DNA of 64,000 nucleotides from Mycobacterium asiaticum (GTDB lineage: Bacteria > Actinomycetota > Actinomycetes > Mycobacteriales > Mycobacteriaceae). Numbering within the stretch: the first letter of the stretch is position 1; each line of letters begins with the position of its first letter. A program made the translations under genes and the position numbers. The notes beneath the pieces were generated by a model. The model was not told the origin of the DNA, did no database searches, and saw only the letters and a list, made by a program, of their open reading frames with translations. Positions 16,753 through 24,250 of this stretch are shown here, in pieces. The DNA lies in the NCBI RefSeq assembly GCF_001673315.1, contig NZ_LZLQ01000055.1, positions 27,888 through 91,887 on the forward strand. Direction: 5' to 3'.

Positions 16753-17000
16753 GTACTACCTCCCCAGGGCGTCGTCGCCGTGACCTGGTCGAACCATAGC
16801 GCAGCGGTACCGTGCACCCCGAACTGCCCGATTCCGATCGGCAGAAAGGCAGTGTCGTGCTCGTCGTCACTACCGCCGAGGTGGCCGGCCGCAGGATTGA
16901 GTGCGGGCGAAATGTGTTCCTGCAGTGCGGTGCTGGGATCAAACCGTGGTCAGGCGATGGATTGCAAGGCGCCTCGGAAATCGCCGGCCGCGCAGGGCAT
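16749..17000 (-). pseudogene. Degenerate small gene before the sulfotransferase (in-frame stop)
   Basis: A reading frame from ATG 17000 runs 16 codons to TGA 16952-16950. It continues open for 66 codons to TGA 16751-16749, which overlaps the sulfotransferase GTG by 4 bases as real operon genes do. The distal part reads like protein (for example FLPIGIGQFGVHGTAALWFD). I recognise no family. It is either a broken gene or the C-terminal remnant of a longer one. The region 16753-17049 holds no intact gene. Confidence 0.35.
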
Positions 17001-17049
17001 AGCAACACCAGCCCTAGCCGGGCAACAGTTGGGGCGGTAGGTTCAGCCG

Positions 17050-17409
17050 GTGATAGTCGGGGCCTTTCTGGCCGAAGCTGCGGCTGCAGTGGACAACAAG
17101 CTGAACGTTTCGGGCGGTGTATTACTCCGATTCGCAGTCGATGCGAATCGTTTAGCCCAGTTTCTGCTTGTGGTGCTGACGCAGTCGGAGACCGACAGCC
17201 CGGTGCGCCGCATCGGAGTCGAGATCCGCCCGCCGACCGAAGACGACCCGCTGAACATCGAGTTCGAGTTGCCGGAGGCCGCCATTACCGCCGAGCTCGG
17301 GTTCGCGATATTCCCCATCGAGGTAACGCTGCCCGTGGACGGCCGTTGGGTTCTGATGGTGACCGGCGGGGCGGGCATGATCTCGCTTCCGCTGATTGTG
17401 AGTGGATGA
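17050..17409 (+). CDS. DUF6941-like protein, copy B
   Basis: This 119-residue paralogue of the 12398-12790 gene starts at GTG 17050 after the same leader, GGTAGGTTCAGC. The opening MIVGAFLAEAAAAVDNKLN, the QFLLVVLTQSE core and the GRWVLMVTGGAGMISLPL end correspond position by position to copy A. It lacks the last dozen residues of copy A. No signal peptide, cysteines or catalytic motif is seen, and the function is unknown. It lies 60 bases upstream of the exported glycosidase. Confidence 0.7.
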   Translation: MIVGAFLAEAAAAVDNKLNVSGGVLLRFAVDANRLAQFLLVVLTQSETDSPVRRIGVEIRPPTEDDPLNIEFELPEAAITAELGFAIFPIEVTLPVDGRWVLMVTGGAGMISLPLIVSG

Positions 17410-17469
17410 GTGACGGCGGGATAACAATTCCCAATCGCAAAGCGTTGCGCACCGGTAAGCCGCACCGGA

Positions 17470-18636
17470 GTGGAGCCCTCAGAAAATTATCGTCGCGTGG
17501 TGCACCGTCGAACCGCTCTGAAGCTGCCCCTGGCGCTGGCAGTCGGCACGGCTTTGACCCGGACGCCTCGCGCCTCTGCCGAAGCAGGACGCTGGTCAGC
17601 TGACCGCGCACACAACTGGTATCAAGCGCAGGGTTGGCTGGTCGGTGTCAACTACGTCACCTCGACGGCCATTAACCAGCTCGAGATGTTCCAAGCCGGG
17701 ACCTACGACCCGCGTCGTATCGATAACGAGCTGGCGGTGGCACGTTTCCACGGGTTCAATACCGTGCGAGTCTTTCTGCACGATCAACTCTGGGCTCAGG
17801 ACCGCGTCGGCTTTCAGACCCGCCTGGCACAGTTCGTCGGTATCGCGGCGCGGCACGGTATCAAGCCGTTGTTCGTGTTGTTCGATTCCTGTTGGGATCC
17901 GTTCCCGAGACTGGGACGTCAGCGCGCGCCCCGTCCGGGAGTGCACAACTCCGGCTGGGTGCAGAGCCCCGGCGCCGAACACCTCGATGACCGGCGTTAC
18001 GCCGCTGTCCTGTCTGACTACGTCACCGGTGTGCTGTCCCAATTCCGCAATGACGAAAGGGTTTTGGGCTGGGATTTGTGGAATGAACCCGACAACCCGG
18101 CGCGGGAGTACCGCAAGGTGGAGCGCAAAGACAAAGTAGACCGGGTGGCCGGATTGCTCCCCGAGGTCTTCCGGTGGGCACGGGCGGTCGATCCCGTTCA
18201 GCCATTGACCAGTGGTGTGTGGCAGGGCAATTGGGGAGATCCCGGGAGCCGCAGCGCGATAGCGGGGATTCAACTCGACAACGCCGACGTGATCACCTTC
18301 CACAGTTACGCTCCCCCAGGCGAATTCGAGGAACGCATCGGTGAACTGACGCCACTGGGAAGGCCGATCATCTGCACGGAGTACCTGGCGCGGTCCCTGG
18401 GCAGCACGGTGGAGGGGATTCTGCCGATTGCCCGGCGGCACAACGTAGGTGCGTTCAATTGGGGTTTGGTTGCCGGCAAAACCCAGACCTACTTCCCCTG
18501 GAGTTCGTGGGACCGCCCTGCCACTGCTGCGCCCAAGGTCTGGTTCGCCGACCTGCTGCAACCGGATGGACGACCTTTCAAAGACGGCGAAGTGCAGTTG
18601 ATCCGCAAGCTCGCCAGCGGACAGGATCGGGGTTAG
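17470..18636 (+). CDS. Tat-exported cellulase-like (GH5 clan) glycoside hydrolase
   Basis: The 388-residue protein begins with a twin-arginine-like signal (HRRTALKLPLALAVG, residues about 12-26) ending near ASA, so it should be exported folded. The TIM-barrel enzyme shows the acid/base Glu in GWDLWNEPDNP (near residue 201) and the nucleophile Glu in PIICTEYLAR (near 303), the clan GH-A pair. A beta-mannanase or beta-glucosidase-type activity is likely; the substrate is unknown. The start is GTG 17470; a GTG about ten codons later is also possible. An SDR remnant follows immediately after its TAG. Confidence 0.75.
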   Translation: MEPSENYRRVVHRRTALKLPLALAVGTALTRTPRASAEAGRWSADRAHNWYQAQGWLVGVNYVTSTAINQLEMFQAGTYDPRRIDNELAVARFHGFNTVRVFLHDQLWAQDRVGFQTRLAQFVGIAARHGIKPLFVLFDSCWDPFPRLGRQRAPRPGVHNSGWVQSPGAEHLDDRRYAAVLSDYVTGVLSQFRNDERVLGWDLWNEPDNPAREYRKVERKDKVDRVAGLLPEVFRWARAVDPVQPLTSGVWQGNWGDPGSRSAIAGIQLDNADVITFHSYAPPGEFEERIGELTPLGRPIICTEYLARSLGSTVEGILPIARRHNVGAFNWGLVAGKTQTYFPWSSWDRPATAAPKVWFADLLQPDGRPFKDGEVQLIRKLASGQDRG

Positions 18637-18964
18637 ATGGGGCGGGTCGACGGCAAAGTCGTGCTGATCAGCGGCGGCGCGCAGGGCATGGGCGCCGCGC
18701 ACGCCGAGTTGCTGGTGCCAGAGGGTGCGCGGGTCGGCGCACAACGTCTGGGTCAATTCGATCCACCCTGGCCTGGTGCACACCCCGCTGAGTGCGGGCG
18801 TCACCGAACAGTTCATGAAGCCCATTCCGATGCGTCGAGGCGCCGCCCCGACCGAGGTATCCAATTTCGTGGTGTTCCTGGTCAGCGATGAATCGTCGTA
18901 CGCCACCGGCGCCGATTTTGTCATCGACGGCGGACTCACCTGTGGCGTGCCGAGGCCGATTTGA
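18637..18964 (+). pseudogene. SDR pseudogene with internal deletion and frame change
   Basis: The ATG at 18637 begins a normal SDR N-terminus (GKVVLISGGAQGMGAAHAEL with the TGxxxGxG-type loop) up to GARV at about codon 32. The sequence then jumps, in another frame, to a typical SDR C-terminal part: HNVWVNSIHPGLVHTP, MRRGAAPTEV, and YATGADFVIDGGL, ending at TGA 18962-18964. The central roughly 130 residues, including the Ser-Tyr-Lys active site, are missing. The junction lies near 18730-18740. It is a clear deletion remnant rather than a working gene. Confidence 0.8.
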
Positions 18965-19825
18965 TCACCCGGGCGGCGGCGGTGCGCTCATCGGACGGCT
19001 GTATGCGGCTTCGACACTGGGGCGTAGCTCGATGTCGGCGTTCCGCTTGTGTTCCTCCGGCGACAGAATCTTCAGCAGCGTGACCATCGGCAGGTAATAG
19101 GTGGCGGGCGCTCCGAGGATGTATGTCGCATTTCCTTCCACGTAAGTCGTATTCGCTGGATCATTCAGTCCGATATTGCTGTAATCACCGTGTACCTGCC
19201 GGTATTGACCCGCGCCCGCGACGAACATCGAAGCGAACCTGTTCATCCGCGCAGTGGAGTTTGCCAAGTTGGCCGGGCAATCTGCCCAGAAATCGTATTG
19301 GCGGATAACCACCTTCACGGTGTATCGCGTATCGATGGGAAAACCGGTTCCGCCATAGGCGGCCGTGCATCCGCTATTGGAGACCCGCATGCAGCCGCCA
19401 TACTTCCCTTCCGGATCGCCGGTGAGAACGAAAGTGACAGACGCCGGATCGATATCGCTGCTGGGACCATAGGTGCGCAGCCAATCGTCTTCCACTTGGG
19501 CGCCTTCGCTGTGGCCGAGGACGATCTTGGGCCCGGGGATGGCGTGCAGCATGTTGTTGAGGTTGAGCGCCCCCTGATGGACGTTGCGCGCGGCAGGAAA
19601 ATTGTTGTACGGCACTTTAGCGACGACATTTGGTGCCGCGAACAACTCACCCCGCAGCCAGTTGCCTGGTAGAGAGCGAAATGCCGGGTCAAGTGTCAAT
19701 ACCGTCGCGCCGACCGCGGCGACCACCTCCGCGCCGGCGCGGAGCGGTGTCAGGATCGTGATATTGGCCGCCAGGGTTAAGACCGCGGCTATTGAACTCA
19801 ATGCGCGTCGTCGCACCGGCGGCAC
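18965..19825 (-). CDS. Secreted PE-PPE-domain serine hydrolase
   Basis: This 286-residue protein starts at GTG 19825 with GGGGGAGC about 8 bases upstream. Residues 1-32 look like a signal peptide (RRRALSSIAAVLTLAANIT). The rest is an alpha/beta-hydrolase of the PE-PPE (PF08237) type with nucleophile elbow GHSEGA near residue 107. No PE or PPE leader is fused, as in the Rv1184c/Rv3822-type acyltransferases that esterify trehalose glycolipids. Which lipid it acts on is unknown. Its stop abuts the SDR pseudogene (convergent). Confidence 0.8.
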   Translation of the reverse strand: MPPVRRRALSSIAAVLTLAANITILTPLRAGAEVVAAVGATVLTLDPAFRSLPGNWLRGELFAAPNVVAKVPYNNFPAARNVHQGALNLNNMLHAIPGPKIVLGHSEGAQVEDDWLRTYGPSSDIDPASVTFVLTGDPEGKYGGCMRVSNSGCTAAYGGTGFPIDTRYTVKVVIRQYDFWADCPANLANSTARMNRFASMFVAGAGQYRQVHGDYSNIGLNDPANTTYVEGNATYILGAPATYYLPMVTLLKILSPEEHKRNADIELRPSVEAAYSRPMSAPPPPG

Positions 19826-19999
19826 CTCATGCTCCCCCGTCCGTATCGCTCATTCTCGACACGAATTAGCACCGCATACATATCATCGCCGGCGTCAAAT
19901 TCTTGATTTGCTTTCACAATCGAGACTGAAATGAAGCCGTCGGTACATGCATGGACGTTACCGGCTACGGGAGTGGGTCCCGCAGTTAAAGCACTGCTT

Positions 20000-20215
20000 T
20001 CAGATCGCCCGCCATTGATCGGGCTTCTTTTTGTCGTCCAGGTGTCGGACGCGGGCGACGTGAGGTGTATGTCCCTGCTCTTTGGCCCAACCAATAGCTT
20101 CTTGCTGGGTGTCGAACTCGGCAAGAACGCTATCCGCGTGTTCCTCCACGACGTAGTGCGAAATAGGGTCTCCGTCACGGCCTTTCGGTCGCGGTTCAAC
20201 GAACACGTTCGCCAT
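20000..20215 (-). CDS. DUF2188-type small protein
   Basis: The 71-residue protein starts at ATG 20215, preceded by GGAGAGGAGA. The core SHYVVEEHADSVLAEFDTQQ followed by EAIGWAKEQGHTPHVAR is the DUF2188 pattern (a short beta-beta-alpha unit comparing given and stored residues). It overlaps the end of nhaA by 20 bases and is therefore co-transcribed with it. Function is unknown; a link to ion or pH stress is suggested only by the neighbour. The 174 bases between this stop and the hydrolase start hold no gene I can see. Confidence 0.65.
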   Translation of the reverse strand: MANVFVEPRPKGRDGDPISHYVVEEHADSVLAEFDTQQEAIGWAKEQGHTPHVARVRHLDDKKKPDQWRAI

Positions 20216-21632
20216 CAGTTTCTCCTCTCCGGCGCTGATCGGACAACTTATGCATACCCAGCCGGGGCCGGTCCTCACAGCGGGCGACGGATTCCGACCG
20301 AATCCTCGCCTTCGTCCGGTAGGCCCGATTTCGCATTGTCAGCAGGATGCCGGCGAATAGCGCCGCGGTGAGGCTGCCGGCCAGGACTGCGAGTTTGATG
20401 TGCTGTTCACGGGCTGGGTTGTCGGCAAAGGCGATTTCACCGATAAGCAGCGAGATAGTGAAGCCGATCCCGCCGAGAAGGCCGATGCCGATGACATCGA
20501 CCCATTTCATGGACCGATCCAGTTCGGCGGGGGTCAGAGCTGCGGTGAGTGCCGCGGCACCTGTGATTCCCAACGTTTTTCCGAAGATCAGGCCCGTGAC
20601 GATGCCGATAGCGACGGGATCGCGAACGGTGTCGGCAAGGCCGTCGGATCCACCGACAGTGACCCCGGCGGTGAAGAACGCGAACAGGGGCACTGCCAGT
20701 CCGGCGGAAAGCGGCCGAAGTTGATGTTCCAGCGGTTTGGCTTGCAGACTAGCCCGCTGGCCAGCCTTGGTGTTGTTGTGGACGGGAAGGGTCAAGCCGA
20801 GCAGGACGCCGGCTATCGTCGCGTGCACCCCCGACTCGTGGACGAGATACCAGACCAAAGCGGCCAGTGGGAGCAGGATCCAGATGCTGGTGGTTCGTCG
20901 GGCTGCTACCGCAAACAGAATTAACGGGATAACTGCTGCGACTAGGGCCACCAACTTGAGTTTGTCGGTGTAGAAGACGGCGATGACGGTGACCGCGAGC
21001 AAATCGTCGACGACTGCCAGCGTTAACAAGAAGATGCGCAGTGCATGTGGCAGGTGTGTGGAGATGGCCGCCAGCACCGGCAGCGCAAAGGCGATGTCGG
21101 TGGCGGTGGGGATCGCCCATCCGGCCAGAGCGCCGTCGGTGTTGCCGGCGTTCAGGATGATGTAGATGGCTGCCGGAGCGACCATCCCGCCTAGTGCAGC
21201 GGCGACCGGTAGTGCTGCCCGCCGTGGGTTGCGCAGGTCGCCAGCGAGGAATTCGTGCTTGAGTTCCAGGCCGATCATGAAGAAGAAAATGGCCAGGAGC
21301 CCGTCGGCAGCCCAGTGCGCCAGGGACAGGTCCAGGTGCAGGTTGGCCGGCCCGAAGGTGGTGTCGCCGAACTGGTGGTAACTGTCCGACCATGGTGAGT
21401 TGGCCCAGATGACGGCCGCGCTAGTGGCGACTAACAGCAGCACGCCGCTGATGGCCTCGCTGCGCAAGAGATCGGTAAGCCGTTGGAATGCGGCGCGAGG
21501 TTTTCGGTCGAGCAGGGAGCGAGATATCAAGGGCGGCAAGGGAAGACTGCTTTCAGCGGATGCCAAATGTTCGGCACAGCGACCAGGAACAGGCGGAGCT
21601 ACGACTGCGGTCGGCACGCGGGGCAAGTGCAC
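20196..21632 (-). CDS. nhaA: Na+/H+ antiporter NhaA
   Basis: This 478-residue integral membrane protein has 11-12 predicted helices. It shows NhaA hallmarks: IFFFMIGLELKHEFLAGDL, ATDIAFALPVLAA, and the paired ion-binding aspartates in LTLAVVDDLLAVTVIAVFY. It exchanges sodium for protons to maintain pH and sodium balance. The N-terminal 45 residues before RKPRAAFQRL are poorly conserved, so the true start may lie inside the called GTG 21632. The C-terminal tail is long and polar. Confidence 0.9.
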   Translation of the reverse strand: MHLPRVPTAVVAPPVPGRCAEHLASAESSLPLPPLISRSLLDRKPRAAFQRLTDLLRSEAISGVLLLVATSAAVIWANSPWSDSYHQFGDTTFGPANLHLDLSLAHWAADGLLAIFFFMIGLELKHEFLAGDLRNPRRAALPVAAALGGMVAPAAIYIILNAGNTDGALAGWAIPTATDIAFALPVLAAISTHLPHALRIFLLTLAVVDDLLAVTVIAVFYTDKLKLVALVAAVIPLILFAVAARRTTSIWILLPLAALVWYLVHESGVHATIAGVLLGLTLPVHNNTKAGQRASLQAKPLEHQLRPLSAGLAVPLFAFFTAGVTVGGSDGLADTVRDPVAIGIVTGLIFGKTLGITGAAALTAALTPAELDRSMKWVDVIGIGLLGGIGFTISLLIGEIAFADNPAREQHIKLAVLAGSLTAALFAGILLTMRNRAYRTKARIRSESVARCEDRPRLGMHKLSDQRRRGETDGERVR

Positions 21633-22065
21633 GCGCGAGCACCGATCAGAAGGCCTGGACCAGGCCGAGATGAGGTGAGCTATGGCCGCTGTCGTCAGCG
21701 AGGTGAGGGTGGCACGCCGGCGAGTTTGCCGTGCGCATTGGTGCCCCAGGAGGTGGTGTAGCCGTTGGTACCGCGGGGCCGCAAATCCTTATCCGTCAAC
21801 AACAACACCGCCACGTTTCCGCGGCTGTTCGTTGCTGACCACATGCTGCCAGCGTAGCAACGGCCTCCAACGGCAGCGATCATCGTGTTATTCCGCGATG
21901 CGCTTGCTGAACTCGGCCGGCGAGATCGGTTGCGCGAGGGGCGGGCGGTGTTGGCCGTCGCACGCCCGCGTCCAAAAGCGTGAATAGTCATGAGCTTTGG
22001 CGGTGGCGAGGTGCAGCGGACCTTGCGGCGAGGCGGGTCGAAGTAGGGAAACGTCGGTTTATAGC
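21633..22065. other. Gene-poor segment with possible coding remnants
   Basis: No intact gene is recognised in these 433 bases. On the minus strand two stretches look protein-like but lack starts. One ends at TAA near 21897 (LAQPISPAEFSKRIAE). The other ends near 21695 (TNGYTTSWGTNAHGKLAG). They may be C-terminal fragments of decayed genes at the left border of the low-GC island. I assign no family to either. Confidence 0.3.
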
Positions 22066-22455
22066 TCAGTGCTGTCGTAACAATGCTTGGTGAGCAGCTT
22101 CGAAGTGTGTGTCGAAAAGCGCTTTGCGCCAGGCCCACCAAGTTTCCGGTCCTGCATCTGGTGACGGCGTTCTTAATCCGTCATTTACCTCGCTTAGCGC
22201 CAACATGAATCGCCACTTCTTCGAATGGTTGATGAGCCCGAACTCGTTTGGCGCATTGAGCGGGGCCAGCATGAAGTCGATGCCGCCCTCACGCGCTGAC
22301 CAGCAGACCTGCAGTTTGCATTCGCTGCCGCGGTAGTAGACCGCCCAGGCAGGTCTCTTTCGGTACCAGACAGCGTCATCGGCCTCGTCAAGTTGAAATC
22401 CGCGACCAGTAAGCGCGGGTCCCATAACCTGATTCAGGTCGTCAATGGCCGCCAC
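22066..22455 (-). CDS. Hypothetical protein in the low-GC island
   Basis: This 129-residue protein is of unknown family. It is rich in Trp and aromatic residues (WYRKRPAWAVYYRGSECKL, ETWWAWRKALFDTHFEAAH) and has no membrane segment or signal. It looks like a small soluble globular protein. It precedes no recognisable partner; a second small frame lies 41 bases upstream on the same strand. Codon choice is less GC-rich than in the core genes, which suggests recent acquisition. Confidence 0.55.
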   Translation of the reverse strand: MAAIDDLNQVMGPALTGRGFQLDEADDAVWYRKRPAWAVYYRGSECKLQVCWSAREGGIDFMLAPLNAPNEFGLINHSKKWRFMLALSEVNDGLRTPSPDAGPETWWAWRKALFDTHFEAAHQALLRQH

Positions 22456-22496
22456 TATCGACCGTCCTCATCGACCCACGCATTACTGATGCGGAT

Positions 22497-22721
22497 CTAC
22501 CCATACTTGACGGCGTTCTGGTTTGTAGGTAATGGAATCTCAGATTCCGAAGATATCTTTTCGCCAGAAACCTCGTCAACAGTAGCGAAACCCGTCTGGC
22601 AAGACGCACGCGATACGCGGTACATGGTTCTCCATTCGGGTGCGAAGAAACCTTTATCGACTTGCCAACCGAGGTTATTCATGGCTTGATCTCGCCGCCT
22701 GGGCAGCCATTCGTTTGCCGA
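22497..22721 (-). CDS. Possible small hypothetical protein
   Basis: A 74-codon frame begins MSANEWLPRRRDQAMNNLGW and shares the strand of the hypothetical gene downstream. It could start 12 codons earlier at 22757. Base composition is near 50% GC, far below the genome. No family is recognised, and an overlapping plus-strand frame exists, so the coding call is weak. Confidence 0.25.
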   Translation of the reverse strand, partial: SANEWLPRRRDQAMNNLGWQVDKGFFAPEWRTMYRVSRASCQTGFATVDEVSGEKISSESEIPLPTNQNAVKYG

Positions 22722-22775
22722 CATCAGAGCTGTGGCACTCGGACTGTCGCGCATCACGGTCCGATTTATGAATTT

Positions 22776-22807
22776 AACTCGGACTAACGCTAGAGTTAGT
22801 CCGAGTT
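22776..22807. promoter_or_regulatory. Perfect 13-bp-arm palindrome before the Fic gene
   Basis: AACTCGGACTAAC (22776-22788), spacer GCTAGA, then GTTAGTCCGAGTT (22795-22807) form a perfect inverted repeat. It ends one base before the AGGAGAG ribosome site of the Fic gene. It can act as a protein-binding operator in DNA or as a hairpin in the mRNA leader that hides the ribosome site. The Fic protein itself ends in a winged-helix domain, which makes autoregulation a reasonable hypothesis. Confidence 0.65.
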
Positions 22808-22816
22808 AGGAGAGCG

Positions 22817-24016
22817 ATGACACCCCAAGATGCCTGGCCTAGACACACCGCACAGCGACGTCCGTGGGCACAGACTCAGCGGGGCGGCACCCGCGAGGAC
22901 AGAACCCTGAGTTCCGTCGTCGTGTCTCTTCCCCCCTATATCGCCGACCTCGATGCCGACATCAACACAGACATCGCCGTCGAGCTCGAGACCGCAATGG
23001 GTGAGATTTCTCGGCTCGACAGTGTGCACGGAACCGACCTGGCGGCGCTGAGCACCCTCCTACTTCGAACCGAATCGGTAGCGTCCTCCAAAATCGAGCG
23101 CGTTGAGGCAAGCCTGGACGACTATGCGCGCGCGCTCCACGGCAACAGAGGCAACTCGAGCGCAGTCTCGATGGTTGCGGCAACCACAGCGCTAGACGCA
23201 TTGATCACCAGCGTCGATCACCATGGCCCAGTACAAACAACCGCGATCCTGCGCGCACACGAGGCGCTGATGCGAGACGACCCGACAGAGGGACCGCATG
23301 CAGGTCGCATACGAACCGTTCAGAACTGGATCGGCGGCAGCGACTACTCCCCCCGAGACGCGCTGTACGTCCCACCACCCCCTGACATGGTCCAGACATA
23401 CATGGACGACCTCATAGCATTCGCGAACAGGACCGATATGCCCGTCTTGATTCAGGCCGCCATAGCGCATGCACAGTTCGAATCAATCCACCCCTTCGCT
23501 GACGGTAACGGCCGAATCGGTCGAGCACTCATCAACACCATCCTGCGGAGAAGGGGAGCGACCACATGTCTCGTCGTTCCTCTGGCATCGGCGCTTGTAG
23601 CTCAGCGCGATCGCTACTTCGGGGCCCTGAGCACATACCGCGCAGGTGACTTACGCCCACTGATCGACACGTTCGCGAAGGCATCAAGGACTGCTGCGGC
23701 AGAATCACGCATTACTGCACAGCGCCTAGCGGAAATACCCGACGAGTGGCGCAACATGGTCGGACCAGTTAGACGCAATAGTGCTACGGACAAGCTGCTG
23801 CTGCTGTTGCCATCGAAACCGATCGTTTCGTCCGATGACGTTGCATCACTTGTCAACGCACCTCGGAGCAGCGTGTTCGCCGCGATAAATCGCCTGCAGG
23901 ACGCCGGCGTGCTGCGCCCGCTGACCGACCGCAAGCGCAACCAGCTATGGGGCGCAAGCCGTGTGCTCGACGAGCTAGAAGATCTCGGACACAGAATTGA
24001 GCGGGCGAGCCAATAA
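22817..24016 (+). CDS. Fic-domain AMP-transferase with C-terminal winged helix
   Basis: The 399-residue protein has the Fic_N plus Fic plus wHTH layout. The canonical active-site motif HPFADGNGRIGR starts at His225. The N-terminal inhibitory helix reads S90-S-K-I-E94-R: the S/TxxxE core is kept, but the following Gly/Asn of the usual motif is Arg. Residues about 330-395 (SSDDVASLVNAPRSSVFAAI) form a DNA-binding winged helix. Such proteins transfer AMP to protein hydroxyls and may autoregulate. It has ATG 22817 with AGGAGAG upstream. It sits alone in a low-GC island next to a tRNA-Ser gene. Confidence 0.85.
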   Translation: MTPQDAWPRHTAQRRPWAQTQRGGTREDRTLSSVVVSLPPYIADLDADINTDIAVELETAMGEISRLDSVHGTDLAALSTLLLRTESVASSKIERVEASLDDYARALHGNRGNSSAVSMVAATTALDALITSVDHHGPVQTTAILRAHEALMRDDPTEGPHAGRIRTVQNWIGGSDYSPRDALYVPPPPDMVQTYMDDLIAFANRTDMPVLIQAAIAHAQFESIHPFADGNGRIGRALINTILRRRGATTCLVVPLASALVAQRDRYFGALSTYRAGDLRPLIDTFAKASRTAAAESRITAQRLAEIPDEWRNMVGPVRRNSATDKLLLLLPSKPIVSSDDVASLVNAPRSSVFAAINRLQDAGVLRPLTDRKRNQLWGASRVLDELEDLGHRIERASQ

Positions 24017-24070
24017 AGATCGGTCCCTGCAAGCAGCAATTAACTCGACGACGAGATCCCCCGGCCGCCC

Positions 24071-24105
24071 AAAGAAAAAACCCGAACCCTAAACGAGGGT
24101 TCGGG
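24071..24105 (-). terminator. Intrinsic terminator downstream of tRNA-Ser(CGA)
   Basis: Stem CCCGAACCCT (24081-24090), loop AAACG, and AGGGTTCGGG (24096-24105) pair perfectly over 10 bp. Read on the minus strand the hairpin is followed at once by TTTTTTCTTT. This is a textbook terminator for the tRNA-Ser transcript and also insulates it from the Fic gene arriving from the other side. Confidence 0.85.
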
Positions 24106-24131
24106 CTATGCGTATGTCTTGAGACATCACA

Positions 24132-24221
24132 TGGCGGTGGCGGAGGGATTTGAACCCTCGGACGGTGTTAGCCGTCACACGCTTTCGAGGCGTGCTCCTT
24201 AGGCCGCTCGGACACGCCACC
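24132..24221 (-). tRNA. tRNA-Ser (anticodon CGA)
   Basis: The minus strand gives acceptor stem GGTGGCG pairing with CGCCACC. The anticodon loop is CTCGAAA (CGA reads UCG codons). There is a long variable arm (GACGGCTAACACCGTC) and the T-loop GGTTCAAATCC. The 3' CCA is encoded. An 11-base copy of its 3' end, TGGCGGTGGCG, recurs at 21998-22008 on the far side of the low-GC island, so this gene may have been an integration site. Confidence 0.95.
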
Positions 24222-24250
24222 GCCAGGCAGCTTACCGAACCAACCGCCGC

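Noticed and set aside
16950..16952. In-frame TGA as a selenocysteine codon
   Set aside because: No selenocysteine insertion element or selenoprotein family is evident; a nonsense mutation is simpler.
17596..18939. 447-codon minus-strand frame
   Set aside because: Antisense to the glycosidase, which has clear catalytic motifs and a Tat signal.
22393..22689. 98-codon plus-strand frame in the low-GC island
   Set aside because: It begins inside the opposite-strand hypothetical gene, has no ribosome site and no family resemblance.
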